Shown here piece after piece: positions 22,005-35,222 of a DNA stretch of 64,000 bases. Made by a program: the position numbers and the translations under genes. The notes beneath the pieces were generated by a model. The model ran no database searches and was not told the origin of the DNA. It worked only from the letters and a program-made list of their open reading frames with translations. Every line of letters begins with the position of its first letter. Position 1 is the first letter of the stretch. Where the stretch lies: assembly GCF_038502225.1 (NCBI RefSeq), contig NC_091325.1, positions 29,767,966-29,831,965 on the forward strand. The letters are read 5' to 3'. Source of the DNA: Cherax quadricarinatus (Eukaryota; Arthropoda; Malacostraca; Decapoda; Parastacidae).

Positions 22005-22545
22005 GTTGTTTTGCCTCGTGATGTCAATGTTTTGCCTCGTGGTATCAATGTTTTGCCTCGTGGTGTCAATGTTTTGCCTCGTGGTGTCAATGTTTTGCCT
22101 AGTGGTACCAATGTTTTGCCTCGTGATGTCAATGTTTTGCCTCGTGGTGTCGATGTTTTCCCTCGTGGTGTCAATGTTTTGCCTCGTGATGTCAATGTTT
22201 TGCCTAGTGGTATCAATGTTTTGCCTCGTGGTGTCAATGTTTTGCCTAGTGGTATCAATGTTTTGCCTCGTGGTGTCAATGTTTTGCCTCGTGGTATCAA
22301 TGTTTTGCCTCGTGGTATCAATGTTTTGCCTCGTGGTGTCAATGTTTTGCCTAGTGGTGTCAATGTTTTGCCTCGTGGTGTCAATGTTTTGCCTCGTGAT
22401 GTCAATGTTTTGCCTCGTGGTGTCGATGTTTTGCCTCGTGGTGTCAATGTTTTGCCTCGTGATGTCAATGTTTTGCCGCATGATGTCAATGTTTTCCCTC
22501 GTGGTGTGAATGTTTTGCCTCGTGATATCAATGTTGTGTTTGTCT
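22005..22545. repeat. 21-bp minisatellite, about 25 units
   Basis: Unit TGTTTTGCCTCGTGGTGTCA plus A, with GTGGTATCA, GTGATGTCA and CTAGTGG variants. Open in several frames on both strands (minus-strand heptad NIDTTRQ; plus MFCLVVS) because the unit is 7 codons and has no stop in those phases. There is no independent evidence for translation. Confidence 0.95.
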
Positions 22546-24265
22546 TGACACTTGTGATGGAATATTTTATTTTTTGACCAGATGTATTTCTGGTTAACAA
22601 ATGACCTAAACATAGGACACTAAAATTTATAATGACGTTTCGTTCCGGCTTCGTGCGGGTTATTTGTGTATTGTTCCAGTCACAGTATTGTGCTTATTTA
22701 TTAAATAATGTAAAACTTCCTCGCCAACTCTTGTATTTCTTGTTGAAGATTCTGATATATATGAAGACAAACTTCCTCTTCATCCAGTTGCACAAATGTA
22801 CAAATTACATCTTAGATATAACTGTTCGGTGCTATTAGCTGGATGCAACATGAAAGTAATCAAGTGACAATTTACTTCCTCACTCAGTAAAAGTGGGACG
22901 ATGTGTAAATCCTTAACCGAAAACACAGTTGGGTTCAGCTACGGAGGGCTGATGGCACCGTTATCTGCTGTAGCGTCCTCAGAAAAAAGACGCCATGATT
23001 ATTACCTATATATTTCATTCATCTGACATAATATTTCTGATGTTATCGTTAATAGCTAAAACGAAAATATATTGGTTTATATTATATGTCTTATATATTT
23101 AGCTTATGTAAGTAGGTAGGATGTAACAACTACATCTCTCAATGTGCTCGTCGATGGAGAGTTTTGATTGGTTGCCACCATTACAAACTACCTACCAGCT
23201 TGTTTCATTGTTGGTGCGAGTGTTAAGCAGGCAGGAACCACCTGACGTTGGATCTACAGGGCCTTCCCCGCTCTCTCTCTCTCTCTCTCAGCTCCTGGTC
23301 GAAGAAACACTTCCTCTCTCTGCTCTGTCTGGAAGAACTCTCTTCACCTCAGCAAGGGTTATTTTGGTAGTGAACGTCTCCGTTGGTCAGTAAGGAAATA
23401 CATCTCGTAACATTGTGCAACTCTGTTCACAGAGGATTATTTAAAGTTAGTGATATTTGACGCTTTCAGAAGTTAATCGAGAGACGCTATATCTCTGGTC
23501 CGAGTTCAACTCTTGACTTACTTTGTTATAGCATCAATACACAGTCGTAGTCGGAGACTGGAATGACTAAACTCAGTTTCAGTAATAAAGGTTTTTTTCC
23601 TTATGTGGTAAGTCTAGTGATTCTCCTCAGTTAGCGTTATTTTGTTTATTTCCTTATTCCTTGCCTGACGCTGTGCTGTTCACAACTGCTTCGAGTATTA
23701 TTGCTGTTTGGTGAATTGGTCGTCCTTCTGCCTCACTGGGTCACAGGGTAGCTTATCTAGGGACTTGTTTTGGTTAGCCACATTCTAAGTCAAGTCTAAC
23801 CTAGCAAATACCGAACACACATACACTTACCCACATATATTAGTCCAGTATTTTTTAATTATTTAATCACTTTAAAGTATCAAATGGTACAGTTGCGGAG
23901 AAAAGTTGCAGGATAGTGTCTCCTGGGCAGAAGTACTATCATGAAATTCAGAAGTAATAAACAAAGGTGTAAAGGTTATTTTCATTAATGAATTACCACA
24001 GCTTGTAATGACGAAGGTGACGGGTTGACATAATTAATTCTCTGTAACATCTGTTTATCTATAGATAAACAGATATTACTGTTCGGATATTATTTCCAGT
24101 ATTACAGAATCATAAAAGTTATTTGAAAAGGTGACCGAATATATTGTAAGGAAAGTGTCATGACTCAGAATGATCACACATCAGTTATATCTAATGACGT
24201 GAAACATAATTTTGATGGACGAGGTCTACATAATGTCTTACACAGGTTCGGTCTTCATAATGAAA
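22546..24265. other. No supported gene; unassigned unique sequence
   Basis: Possibly intron or upstream sequence of the chemoreceptor. A stretch at about 23,125-23,600 has a CT-rich run (23,270-23,291), an AATAAAGG near 23,585 and a donor-like GTAAGTCT near 23,607, which could be a noncoding first exon or an LTR; neither can be supported. A 12-bp palindrome-like CTGTTTATCTATAGATAAACAG occurs near 24,050. Confidence 0.4.
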
Positions 24266-24531
<266 letters not shown>

Positions 24532-24534
<3 letters not shown>

Positions 24535-27455
24535 TAGTGCTGAAGGCAGCTCAGTGGCTCCTACGGCTGAGTGGCTCTTCCTGAGCGGCTCCTCCTGAAA
24601 AGGGCTGCGGCTGAGTGGCTCCTTTTCCTGAGGGGCTCCCTTTCCTGAGCGGAGTCCTTTTCACACCTATATGCTAATGACCTTGACCTCGTCCTCAACC
24701 CCCACCCACGACCCCCCACCCACGACCCCCACCCACGACCCCCACCCACGACCCCCACCCAAGACCCCCACCCACGCACCTGCCCGCCGTGCCCTCGCAC
24801 CCGCCCACCGCACCTTCGCACCCATCCGTTGTGCCTGCCCACACCTTCTGCAGTGCCTTCTGCAGCGTCGTACCGGATCGCCCCCGCTCCCCGAATTTTT
24901 TTCCGATTTTTTCCGAATTTTTTTTGAATTTCATTTACTTGTGCTCTCCATCTCCTCGGATCAAATTTTTGAGGTTCCCCCTCCCACTTTCACCCCCATC
25001 CCAATTTTTTTTTTTAATTTCATTTTCTTATGATCTCCTCGGATCAAGTTTTTTGGATTCCCCCCTCTGGGGGTAAGCATTCAAAATGGACTCCCACTTG
25101 CATCCCAAATTCCCTGCTCCATCTCCTCGGATCAAGGTTTTCTCGATAATACAAAGACTCCAATTCCTCGGATCAAGTTTTTCTCGAAATCAAAGACTTC
25201 ATCTCCTTGGATCAAGGTTTTCTCCTCCATCTCCTTGGATCAAGTTTTTGGATTCCCCCCTCTGGGGGTAAGCATTCAAATGAACTCCTCCTATGGGGCA
25301 TGGTACTTTCTCTTACTACAGGTCTAAACAAGTGTGACGTCACCCCACCTGTGTTTACTCGGCGGTCAGTGACGTCACGTGATGACCTCACACATACAGG
25401 CTGAATCTTGTCGACTTCCCCCTATGTCAGTGACGTCACGTGATGACCCCGCACACAGGCTGAATCTTGTCGAGCAGACAATAACTTAAAATGCAGGATA
25501 ACACTATTCATATACATCCAACAAAAAAAAATTCATTGAAAAAAGGTACAATTCATTGACTAAAATCAACATATTTTTCTCTTGAAGAAATTCTATGCAT
25601 TTTTTGTTCTGGATCTTCTTCGTCATCCCCATCTCAGTATTACACATTTCATATACAACATAGGGAAAACATTACACATTTTCGCTCTTAACCCAGGATA
25701 ACCCAAATACTTCCACATTTTTTCGTTAATACCCACAACAATCCACAATTTCTTTACAAAAGATTCACTCTCCTCAAGTCTAGATATTTTTCCTCTTTTT
25801 AACTATTTCATCTCAGGTCACTCCCCACGAAGTAACCTTCTCTCTCTCCTCCTCCCCACCCTCCCAAACCCACACACTCCCACCAACACCTCACAATTTT
25901 CACTCATAACCCACAATTTTTCTCGTTTTAACTATTTCATCAGAAAAAGTCACCAAAACACTTACAACTTATAACCACTTTTCGATTAATTCACTAGTCG
26001 CAATTTTACATATTACGAAGTTAATACGCACACACACCTCACTTTACTTTGAACACCTTCAAAACACTCTCATAAATCATTTGAATACTCACAAAAATAC
26101 CTTTGAACATTTCCAAACAACACTGAAACACTTCCAAAATATAATTTTGAGTACTCCCAAATACACCACCGAATACTACTAAAACACCACTGAATACAGT
26201 CAAAACACCACCAAAATCACCATAAACTAATATCAACATAACAGACTAACACCCATTTTCACACAAATTCCCTCAAATCACTATAACCAAGACGATTACC
26301 AATTTCTATGAGTACACTCGCCTCCATCTAAGATATAACATGAGTGCAAAAAACATGAACACAATCCAAACACACACGAACACTTATAACAGAATCACTT
26401 CTTTTTCGGTATCTCTAGTTCGACAACAACGCCCACAACCCACAATACCCACATCCCACAACACCCACATCCCACAACACCCACATCTCACAACACCCAC
26501 AACCCACAACACCCACAACAACCCACAACTTATAACCACTTTTTTCCAGCATCTCTAGTTCGACATCACCCACAACCCACAACACCCACATCCCACAACA
26601 CCCACAACCCACATCACCCACACCCCACAACATCAACCCACAACTTATAATCACTTTTCAGCAACTGTAGTTCGACAACAACACCCACAACCCACAACAC
26701 CCACAACCCACAATTTTTTTTCCTCGTTTTAACTAATTTCATCAGAAAATGTCACAACAACAACCCACTTATAACATCTTTTTGGGTATCTCTAGTTCGC
26801 CAACAATACCCACAACCCACAACACCCACAATTTTTTCTCGTTTTAACTAATTTCATCAGAAAAAGTCACAACAACCCACTCATAACGTCTTTTTCGGTA
26901 TCTCTAGTTCGACAACAACACCCACAACCCACAACACCCACAACCCACAATTTTTTTTCTCGTTTTAACTAATTTCATCAGAAAAAGTCACATCAACAAC
27001 CCACAACTTATAACCACTTTTTTGGTATCTCTAGTTCGACTACATTACCCACAACCCTCATCACTTACCAATTTATTCACAATTTATTCGATACAAATTT
27101 TTCCCCTTCTTTTTACTGAATCTTAAATGTAATACATTACTAAAATTACTAAAATTACTAAAATTCTAATAAAATCCTCTCCATACCCATCTCCTTGTAT
27201 CCACATAAATTGATATTATACTCACAACAACTAATCTCACTACCCAACTACTGCGACATGTTTCAACACCCTCCATTCTTTTCCAATATATCATAACTTT
27301 TCAATTCTATAATTTCTTTTTAAAATATTCACACATTTCCTTTATTTTCAGTAAAATCTCCCCATATTTCATTAAATTTCTAATACAACCCTCCCCATAC
27401 CCCTCTCCATCTCACCCACATTTCTTCACATCCACTCACCCATCTCCCAACACAT
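24532..27455 (+). repeat. Foldback left arm
   Basis: Order inward: GGCTC-type terminal repeats (24,545-24,660), C-rich CCCACCCACGA tandem (24,690-24,780), repeated CTCCTCGGATCAAG motifs (about 24,950-25,250), CRE/E-box pair (25,335-25,442), AT-rich part, module 26,037-26,340, and an ACCCACAAC-rich tandem of about 110-120 bp units (26,400-27,055). This strand is strongly A/C-rich. Confidence 0.85.
25335..25442. promoter_or_regulatory. CRE/E-box composite sites in left arm (mirrored at 31,463-31,570)
   Basis: TGACGTCA occurs at 25,335-25,342, 25,370-25,377 and 25,431-25,438; the last two overlap CACGTG (25,376-25,381; 25,437-25,442). The right arm repeats them at 31,467-31,474, 31,528-31,535 and 31,563-31,570. 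These match consensus CREB/ATF and bHLH sites; function is inferred only. Confidence 0.4.
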
Positions 27456-29189
<1,734 letters not shown>

Positions 29190-32100
29190 GTGTGTTGGGA
29201 GATGGGTGAGTGGATGTGAAGAAATGTGGGTGAGATGGAGAGGGGTATAGGGAGGGTTGTATTAGAAATTTAATGAAATATGGGGGGATTTTACTGAAAA
29301 TAAAGGTAATGTGTGAATATTTTAAAAAGAAATTATAGAATTGAAAAGTTATGATATATTGGAAAAGAATGGAGGGTGTTGAAACATGTCGCAGTAGTGG
29401 GGTAGTGAGATTAGTTGTTGTGGGTATAATATCAATTTATGAGGATACAAGTAGATGGGTATGGAGAGGATTTTATTAGAATTTTAGTAATTTTAGTAAT
29501 TTTAGTAATGTATTACATTTAAGATTCAGTAAAAAGAAGGGGAAAAATTTGTATCGAATAAATTGTGAATAAATTGGTAAGTGATGAGGGTTGTGGGTAA
29601 TGTAGTCGAACTAGAGATACCAAAAAAGTGGTTATAAGTTGTGGGTTGTTGATATGACTTTTTCTGATGAAATTAGGTAAAACGAGAGAAAAAAATTGTG
29701 GGTTGTGGGTGTTGTGGGTTGTGGGTGATGTTGTCGAACTAGAGATACCGAAAAAGACGTTATAAGTTGGTTGTTGTTTTGACTTTTTCTGATGAAATTA
29801 GTTAAAACGAGAAAAAATTGTGGGTGTTGTGGGTTGTGGGTATTGCTGTCGAACTAGAGATACCCAAAAAGATGTTATAAGTGGGTTGTTGTTGTGCCTT
29901 TTTCTGATGAAATTAGTTAAAACAAGAAAACATTGTGGGTGTTGTGGGTGTTGTGGGTATTGTTGTCGAACTAAAGATGCTGAAAAAGTGGTTATAAGTT
30001 GTGACTTTCTCTGATGAATTTAGTTAAACCGAGAAAAAATTGTGGGGTGTGGGTGTTGTGGGTTGTGGGTGTTGTGGGATGTGGATGTTGTGGGTTGTGG
30101 GTGTTGTCGAATTAGAGATACCGAAAATATGTTATAAGTGGGTTGTTGTTGTGACTTTTTCTGATGAAATTAGTTAAAACGAGAAAAAATTGTGGGTTGT
30201 GGGTGTTGTGGGTTGTGGGTGTTGTTGTCGAACTAGAGTTGCTGAAAAGTGATTATAAGTTGTGGGTTGATGTTGTGGGGTGTGGGTGATGTGGGTTGTG
30301 GGTGTTGTGGGATGTGGGTGTTGTGGGTTGTGGGTGATGTCGAACTAGAGATGCTGGAAAAAAGTGGTTATAAGTTGTGGGTTGTTGTGGGTGTTGTGGG
30401 TTGTGGGTGTTGTGAGATGTGGGTGTTGTGGGATGTGGGTGTTGTCGGTTGTGGGCGTTGTTGTCGAACTAGAGATACCGAAAAAGAAGTGATTCTGTTA
30501 TAAGTGTTCGTGTGTGTTTGGATTGTGTTCATGTTTTTTGCACTCATGTTATATCTTAGTTGGAGGCGAGTGTACTCATAGAAATTGGTAATCGTCTTGG
30601 TTATAGTGATTTGAGGGAATTTGTGTGAAAATGGGTGTTAGTCTGTTATGTTGATATTAGTTTATGGTGATTTTGGTGGTGTTTTGACTGTATTCAGTGG
30701 TGTTTTAGTAGCATTCAGTGTATTTGGGAGTACTCAAAATGATATTTTGGAAGTGTTTCAGTGTTGTTTGGAAATGTTCAAAGGTATTTTTGTGAGTATT
30801 CAAATGATTTATGAGAGTGTTTTGAAGGTGTTCAAAGTAAAGTGAGGTGTGTGTGCGTATTAACTTCGTAATATGTAAAATTGCGACTAGTGAATTAATC
30901 GAAAAGTGGTTATAAGTTGTAAGTGTTTTGGTGACTTTTTCTGATGAAATAGTTAAAACGAGAAAAATTGTGGGTTATGAGTGAAAATTGTGAGGTGTTG
31001 GTGGGAGTGTGTGGGTTTGGGAGGGTGGGGAGGAGGAGAGAGAGAAGGTTACTTCGTGGGGAGTGACCTGAGATGAAATAGTTAAAAAGAGGAAAAATAT
31101 CTAGACTTGAGGAGAGTGAATCTTTTGTAAAGAAATTGTGGATTGTTGTGGGTATTAACGAAAAAATGTGGAAGTATTTGGGTTATCCTGGGTTAAGAGC
31201 GAAAATGTGTAATGTTTTCCCTATGTTGTATATGAAATGTGTAATACTGAGATTGGGATGACGAAGAAGATCCAGAACAAAAAATGCATAGAATTTCTTC
31301 AAGAGAAAAATATGTTGATTTTAGTCAATGAATTGTACCTTTTTTCAATGAATTTTTTTTTGTTGGATGTATATGAAATGCATTGGTTGTATAATAAATA
31401 GTGTTATCCTGCATTTTAAGTTATTGTCTGCTCGACAAGATTCAGCCTGTGTGCGGGGTCATCACGTGACGTCACTGACATAGGGGGAAGTCGACAAGAT
31501 TCAGCCTGTATGTGTGAGGTCATCACGTGACGTCACTGACCGCCGAGTAAACACAGGTGAGGTGACGTCACACTTGTTTAGACCTGTAGTAAGAGAAAGT
31601 ACCATGCCCCATAGGAGGAGTTCATTTGAATGCTTACCCCCAGAGGGGGGAATCCAAAAACTTGATCCAAGGAGATGGAGGAGAAAACCTTTATCCAAGG
31701 AGATGAAGTCTTTGATTTCGAGAAAAACTTGATCCGAGGAATTGGAGTCTTTGTATTATCGAGAAAACCTTGATCCGAGGAGATGGAGCAGGGAATTTGG
31801 GATGCAAGTGGGAGTCCATTTTGAATGCTTACCCCCAGAGGGGGGAATCCAAAAAACTTGATCCGAGGAGATCATAAGAAAATGAAATTAAAAAAAAAAA
31901 TTGGGATGGGGGTGAAAGTGGGAGGTGGAACCTCAAAAATTTGATCCGAGGAGATGGAGAGCACAAGAAAATGAAATTCAAAAAAAATTCGAAAAAAATC
32001 GGAAAAAAATTCGGGGAGCGGGGGTGATCCGGATGACGCTGCAGAAGGCGCTGCAGAAGGCACAGGCGGGCACGACGGACGGGCGCGAGGACGCGGCAGG

Positions 32101-32385
32101 CGGGCGCGAGGGCGTGGCGGGCGGGGGCCTGGGTGGGGGTCGTGGGTGGGGGACGTGGGTGGGGGTCGTGGGTGGGGGTCGTGGGTGGGGGTCGTGGGTG
32201 GGGGGTCGTGGGTGGGGGTTGAGGGCGAGGTCAAGGTCATTAGCATATAGGTGTGAAAAGGAGTCCACTCAAGAAAGGGAGCCCCTCAGGAAAAGGAGCC
32301 ACTCAGCCACAGCCCTTTTCAGGAGGAGCCACTCAGGAAGAGCCACTCAGCCGTAGGAGCCACTGAGCCGCCTTCAGCACTACTT
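29190..32385 (-). repeat. Foldback right arm
   Basis: Reverse complement of 24,532-27,455. The tandem GTGGGTTGTGGGTGTTG region (29,590-30,480) is longer than on the left. This arm is G/T-rich on the plus strand. Confidence 0.85.
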
Positions 32386-32393
32386 ATATATAT

Positions 32394-32575
32394 ATATGCA
32401 AAACAACCACTGTGAAAGAATAGAGACGTTCCAAGCCCTTTCGTGACTACTCACATTATCAAGGAACAATGAAAGTAAAGCATCAAAGGAAGGTATATAA
32501 AGGGGTACCTCACACCTCACTATCAGATCCCACAACAACAAAACACCTGACGTGAGGCAGCAGGCCCGCTGGCCG
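32394..32575 (-). repeat. Penelope-like element 3' pseudo-LTR
   Basis: Reverse complement of 40,920-41,100. It includes the hammerhead-like core (32,430-32,463, minus) and ends at GTTTTGC next to TA repeats, where the foldback lies. Confidence 0.75.
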
Positions 32576-32639
32576 AACTAGACAGGTCCTTCATACAACC
32601 CACCAACAAACTATTCTTCCCAAGATATAAGAAATTTCA

Positions 32640-32990
32640 AAAATTATTATTTGTCCAATGTATTATTAAATTCTTCCCAAATTATATTAATTATAAATGG
32701 ATCTAATTTATATAAACCAAAGGAAATATTCATATTATTGTCAAAACTGCTTTTTATGAAACAAGATTCAATTATATTCCTGTCGACCATGGACTTGCTT
32801 GATACTACTTTCTCAACTTTTTGAAAATCAATAGGATGGTTAAAATCTCTTACATGAATAAATAGAGCATTGGAATCTTGTCCAGTTCTAATGCTATATT
32901 TATGTTGTTTTAATCTTAGTTCGAGATTTTTACCAGTTTGACCGTAATAAACTTTATCGCAAATTTTACAAGGAATCTTATAAGAACATA
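32640..32990 (-). pseudogene. Penelope GIY-YIG endonuclease
   Basis: YKIPCKICDKVYYGQTGKNL, then LRLKQHKYSIRTG, HVRDFNHPIDF and DRNIIESCFIKSS: the GIY-YIG fold of Penelope-like elements, with the variant YYGQTG box, the catalytic Arg in LRLKQH and the Glu in IIES. It nicks the target to prime reverse transcription. The CR1 fragment inserted just upstream replaces about 10 bp seen in copy B between CTGA and TATAAG; the GIY-YIG part itself is open. The linker portion before the insertion is at 33,441-33,618. Confidence 0.8.
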
Positions 32991-33440
32991 AGAAAGGAGG
33001 AACACTGCAGCAGGCCTGTTGGCCCATACTAGGCAGGTCCTTTACAATTAATCCCACTAACAAAACATTTGACCAACCCAATTTTCAATGCTACCCAAAA
33101 TAAGCTCTGATGTGCAAGTCCCACTCAAATCCAACCCCTCCCACTCATGTACTTATCCAACCTAAATTTGAAACTACCCAAAGTCCTAGCCTCAATAACC
33201 CAACTAGGTAGACTGTTCCACTCATCAACTACCCTATTTCCAAACCAATACTTTCCTGTGTCCTTTCTAAATCTAAACTTATCTAATTTAAATCCATTAC
33301 TGCGGGTTCTCTCTTGGAGAGATATCCTCAAGACCTTATTAATATCCCCTTTATTAATACCTATCTTCCACTTATACACTTCGATCAGGTCTCCCCTCAT
33401 TCTTCGTCTAACAAGTGAATGTAACTTAAGAGTCTTCAAT
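32982..33440 (-). pseudogene. CR1-like family A LINE, 5'-truncated 3' end
   Basis: About 95 % identical by eye to 37,851-38,310 of the near-complete copy, in reverse. It encodes the last RT-C residues (RGDLIEVYKWKIGINKGDIN..KYWFGNRVVDEWNSLP), then the 3' UTR and the TTCTTATGTTCTTAT tail. Inserted in the Penelope frame between linker and endonuclease. Confidence 0.85.
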
Positions 33441-33618
33441 CAGCATTTTGGGGGGAATTCTTTATCAAAAGTTTTTTTACTGTATGAAGATTTTTGAATA
33501 CAACTTTAATATTAAAAGTCTTAAGAAGAGAAAGCATATCAACCAAATTTTCATGGTAAGGGAGAACCAACATAATTTTAGTTGAATAAGGCTTGTTGTC
33601 CCTTTTTGGATTGTAAAA
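33441..33618 (-). pseudogene. Penelope linker segment
   Basis: Reads FYNPKRDNKPYSTKIMLVLP and on to LLIKNSPQNA, matching copy B at 40,345-40,490. Flanked on both sides by CR1-like insertions. Confidence 0.75.
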
Positions 33619-33681
33619 AGTGGTGACGTGTACTTAGCTCTGTGAAGACCTGTTTGTGCGCTCTCTACGGATTGAAGCAAG

Positions 33682-34052
33682 ATGGCCTCCATCGAGCAAC
33701 TTTGCCAACAGCTTAAGGAAGAATTGAGGATGGCGAAGATAGAGATTCGGCGACTGACCGAGGAAAACAAGAAGGTTCGTAGTAGTCCTCCTGTTTTGAG
33801 TCCTCAGGTTAAGAAGGGAAACTGGTCAGTTCCTGGACAGCAGGTAACGATGTTGACGATCAAGAAGACGAAAGGAAAGGTAGAAACGATGAAGAAGAAA
33901 GAGAGTGCCGTGAAAACTGTTGTGGAAACATCCAATACATTCTCAGTGCTACCCGACGAATGTGAGTCGACTACTGGGAACGTCACGACGAACGACACCA
34001 AGGAAGGTAAGAATGTTGTTGGTATAAACCTTGGTAATAAATCCCGACAAGT
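33682..34052 (+). pseudogene. CR1-A ORF1 N-terminus (coiled coil)
   Basis: MASIEQLCQQLKEELRMAKI..IRRLTEENKKV is a clear heptad coiled coil for multimerisation, followed by basic low-complexity sequence and NTFSVLPDECE. It runs in phase into KNVVGINLGNKSRQVG and is then cut by the palindrome at 34,053. The esterase half resumes in the same phase after 34,700, because the insert is 648 bp (216 codons). Confidence 0.7.
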
Positions 34053-34700
34053 TGGTTTAGAAAGACACGTAAGCAAACACTATGACATATTTATTAGAAA
34101 ACGTTTCGGTCCTGGGACCTTGGTCACTTCTAACATACAGAGGTAGAAAGACATTACATATATAGGTGGAGAGTGAGGTGTGACGCACGTGACCGGAAGA
34201 ATGTCATAAGAACATAAGAATGGAGGAACATTGTAGAAGGCCTACTGGCCCATGCGAGGCAGGTCCTTATCAAAACAACCTCTGCCTATGATGAGGATGG
34301 GTAGACAATGAAATCATGTGACTCCTGTGTTGTTGGGTTGGTGGTGCTTAAGTATCATGTATGCCAATGTTTTTGAAATTTTGTAGTTTCCATACATAAT
34401 ACTTAAGCACCACCAACCCAACAACACAGGAGTCACATGATTTCATTGTCTACCCGTCCTCATCATAGGCAGAGGTTGTTTTGATAAGGACCTGCCTCGC
34501 ATGAGCCAGCAGGCCTTCTACAGTGTTCCTCCATTCTTATGTTCTTATGACATTCTTCAGGTCACGTGCGTCACACCTCACTCTCCGCCTATATATAATG
34601 TCTTTCTATCTCTGAATTTTAGAAGTGATCAAGGTCCCAGGACCGAAACGTTTTCTAATAAATATGTCATAGTGTTTGCTTACGTGTCTTTCTAAACCAA
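34053..34700. mobile_element. 648-bp palindromic insert with hammerhead-like motifs and CR1 tails
   Basis: Arms of about 300 bp (34,053-about 34,358 and about 34,397-34,700) are near-perfect reverse complements from GGTTTAGAAAGACACGTAAG inward. Each arm carries a GTGAxCA..GAAACGTTTT hammerhead-like core (34,098-34,131 minus; 34,621-34,655 plus) and a CR1-A 3' tail (34,203-34,270; 34,487-34,551). The motif type suggests derivation from Penelope terminal repeats. No TSD seen. Confidence 0.75.
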
Positions 34701-35208
34701 GAATATTGTTGATGTTGGGGATAGACAAGTTAGGTATATGGATAGGGTGCTCTGCTTGAAGGACAGGAGTAGGAGACAGAGGGTTTGCTTTCCTGGGGCT
34801 GGGATGGAGGATATTGTTAGCCGTCTGGATGACATCATGAGAGGTAATGAGAGCAATCCTATTATCTATCTCAGTGCTGGAGGCAACGATGTTGGCAGAC
34901 GTAGGAGTGAAGACCTGATTAGCAGGTATAGGTCAACAATAGAAATAATTAGGAGAAAGGGTGGGAACCCTGTCATATGTGGTATTTTGCCAAGAAGAGG
35001 AGTTGGAAATGAATGGTTGTCCAGGGCAATTGGTGTCAATTGCTGGCTGGACAAATACTGTAAGGAAAATGCGGTAACATTCATTGACAACTGGGACCTC
35101 TTCTATGGCAGAAATGACATGTATGCCAGGGATGGGGTTCACTTATCTAGGTCTGGGGTGGGGGCACTGGCAACTGCAGTGGAGGGAGTTCTTAGGACTT
35201 TAAACTAG
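34701..35208 (+). pseudogene. CR1-A ORF1 SGNH esterase domain
   Basis: KNIVDVGDRQVRYMDRVLCL, then IIYLSAGGNDVGRR, PVICGILPRRG, TFIDNWDLFYG and ARDGVHLSRSGV: an SGNH-hydrolase fold as in CR1/L2 ORF1 proteins. Block I reads GDRQ where GDSQ is expected, so the nucleophile Ser is Arg (one base change). The GGND and DGVHL blocks are intact. Its role in retrotransposition is unclear; membrane or lipid interaction is assumed. ORF1 ends 14 bp before the ORF2 frame. Confidence 0.8.
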
Positions 35209-35222
35209 GAATAGTTAGTGGA

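Noticed and set aside
20803..22545. CRISPR-like array
   Set aside because: Units are contiguous tandem repeats without unique spacers, in a eukaryotic genome.
23125..23600. A solo LTR or a host promoter with first exon
   Set aside because: TGTAACA start, AATAAA-like word and donor-like GTAAGT are suggestive, but I found no second copy in the window, no TSD and no downstream frame.
24050..24075. TCTGTTTATCTATAGATAAACAGA palindrome as an operator
   Set aside because: A single 24-bp palindrome in AT-rich eukaryotic DNA with no neighbouring gene; no support for function.
24789..25076. Pro/His-rich frame PPTPTHDP in the foldback arm, and its mirror near 31,978
   Set aside because: Arises from the CCCACCCACGA tandem; mirrored frames are equally open.
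26340..26654. Frames rich in HNTHIPQH / GVGDVGCGCCG as genes
   Set aside because: Translations of the ACCCACAAC tandem repeat, present in both arms.
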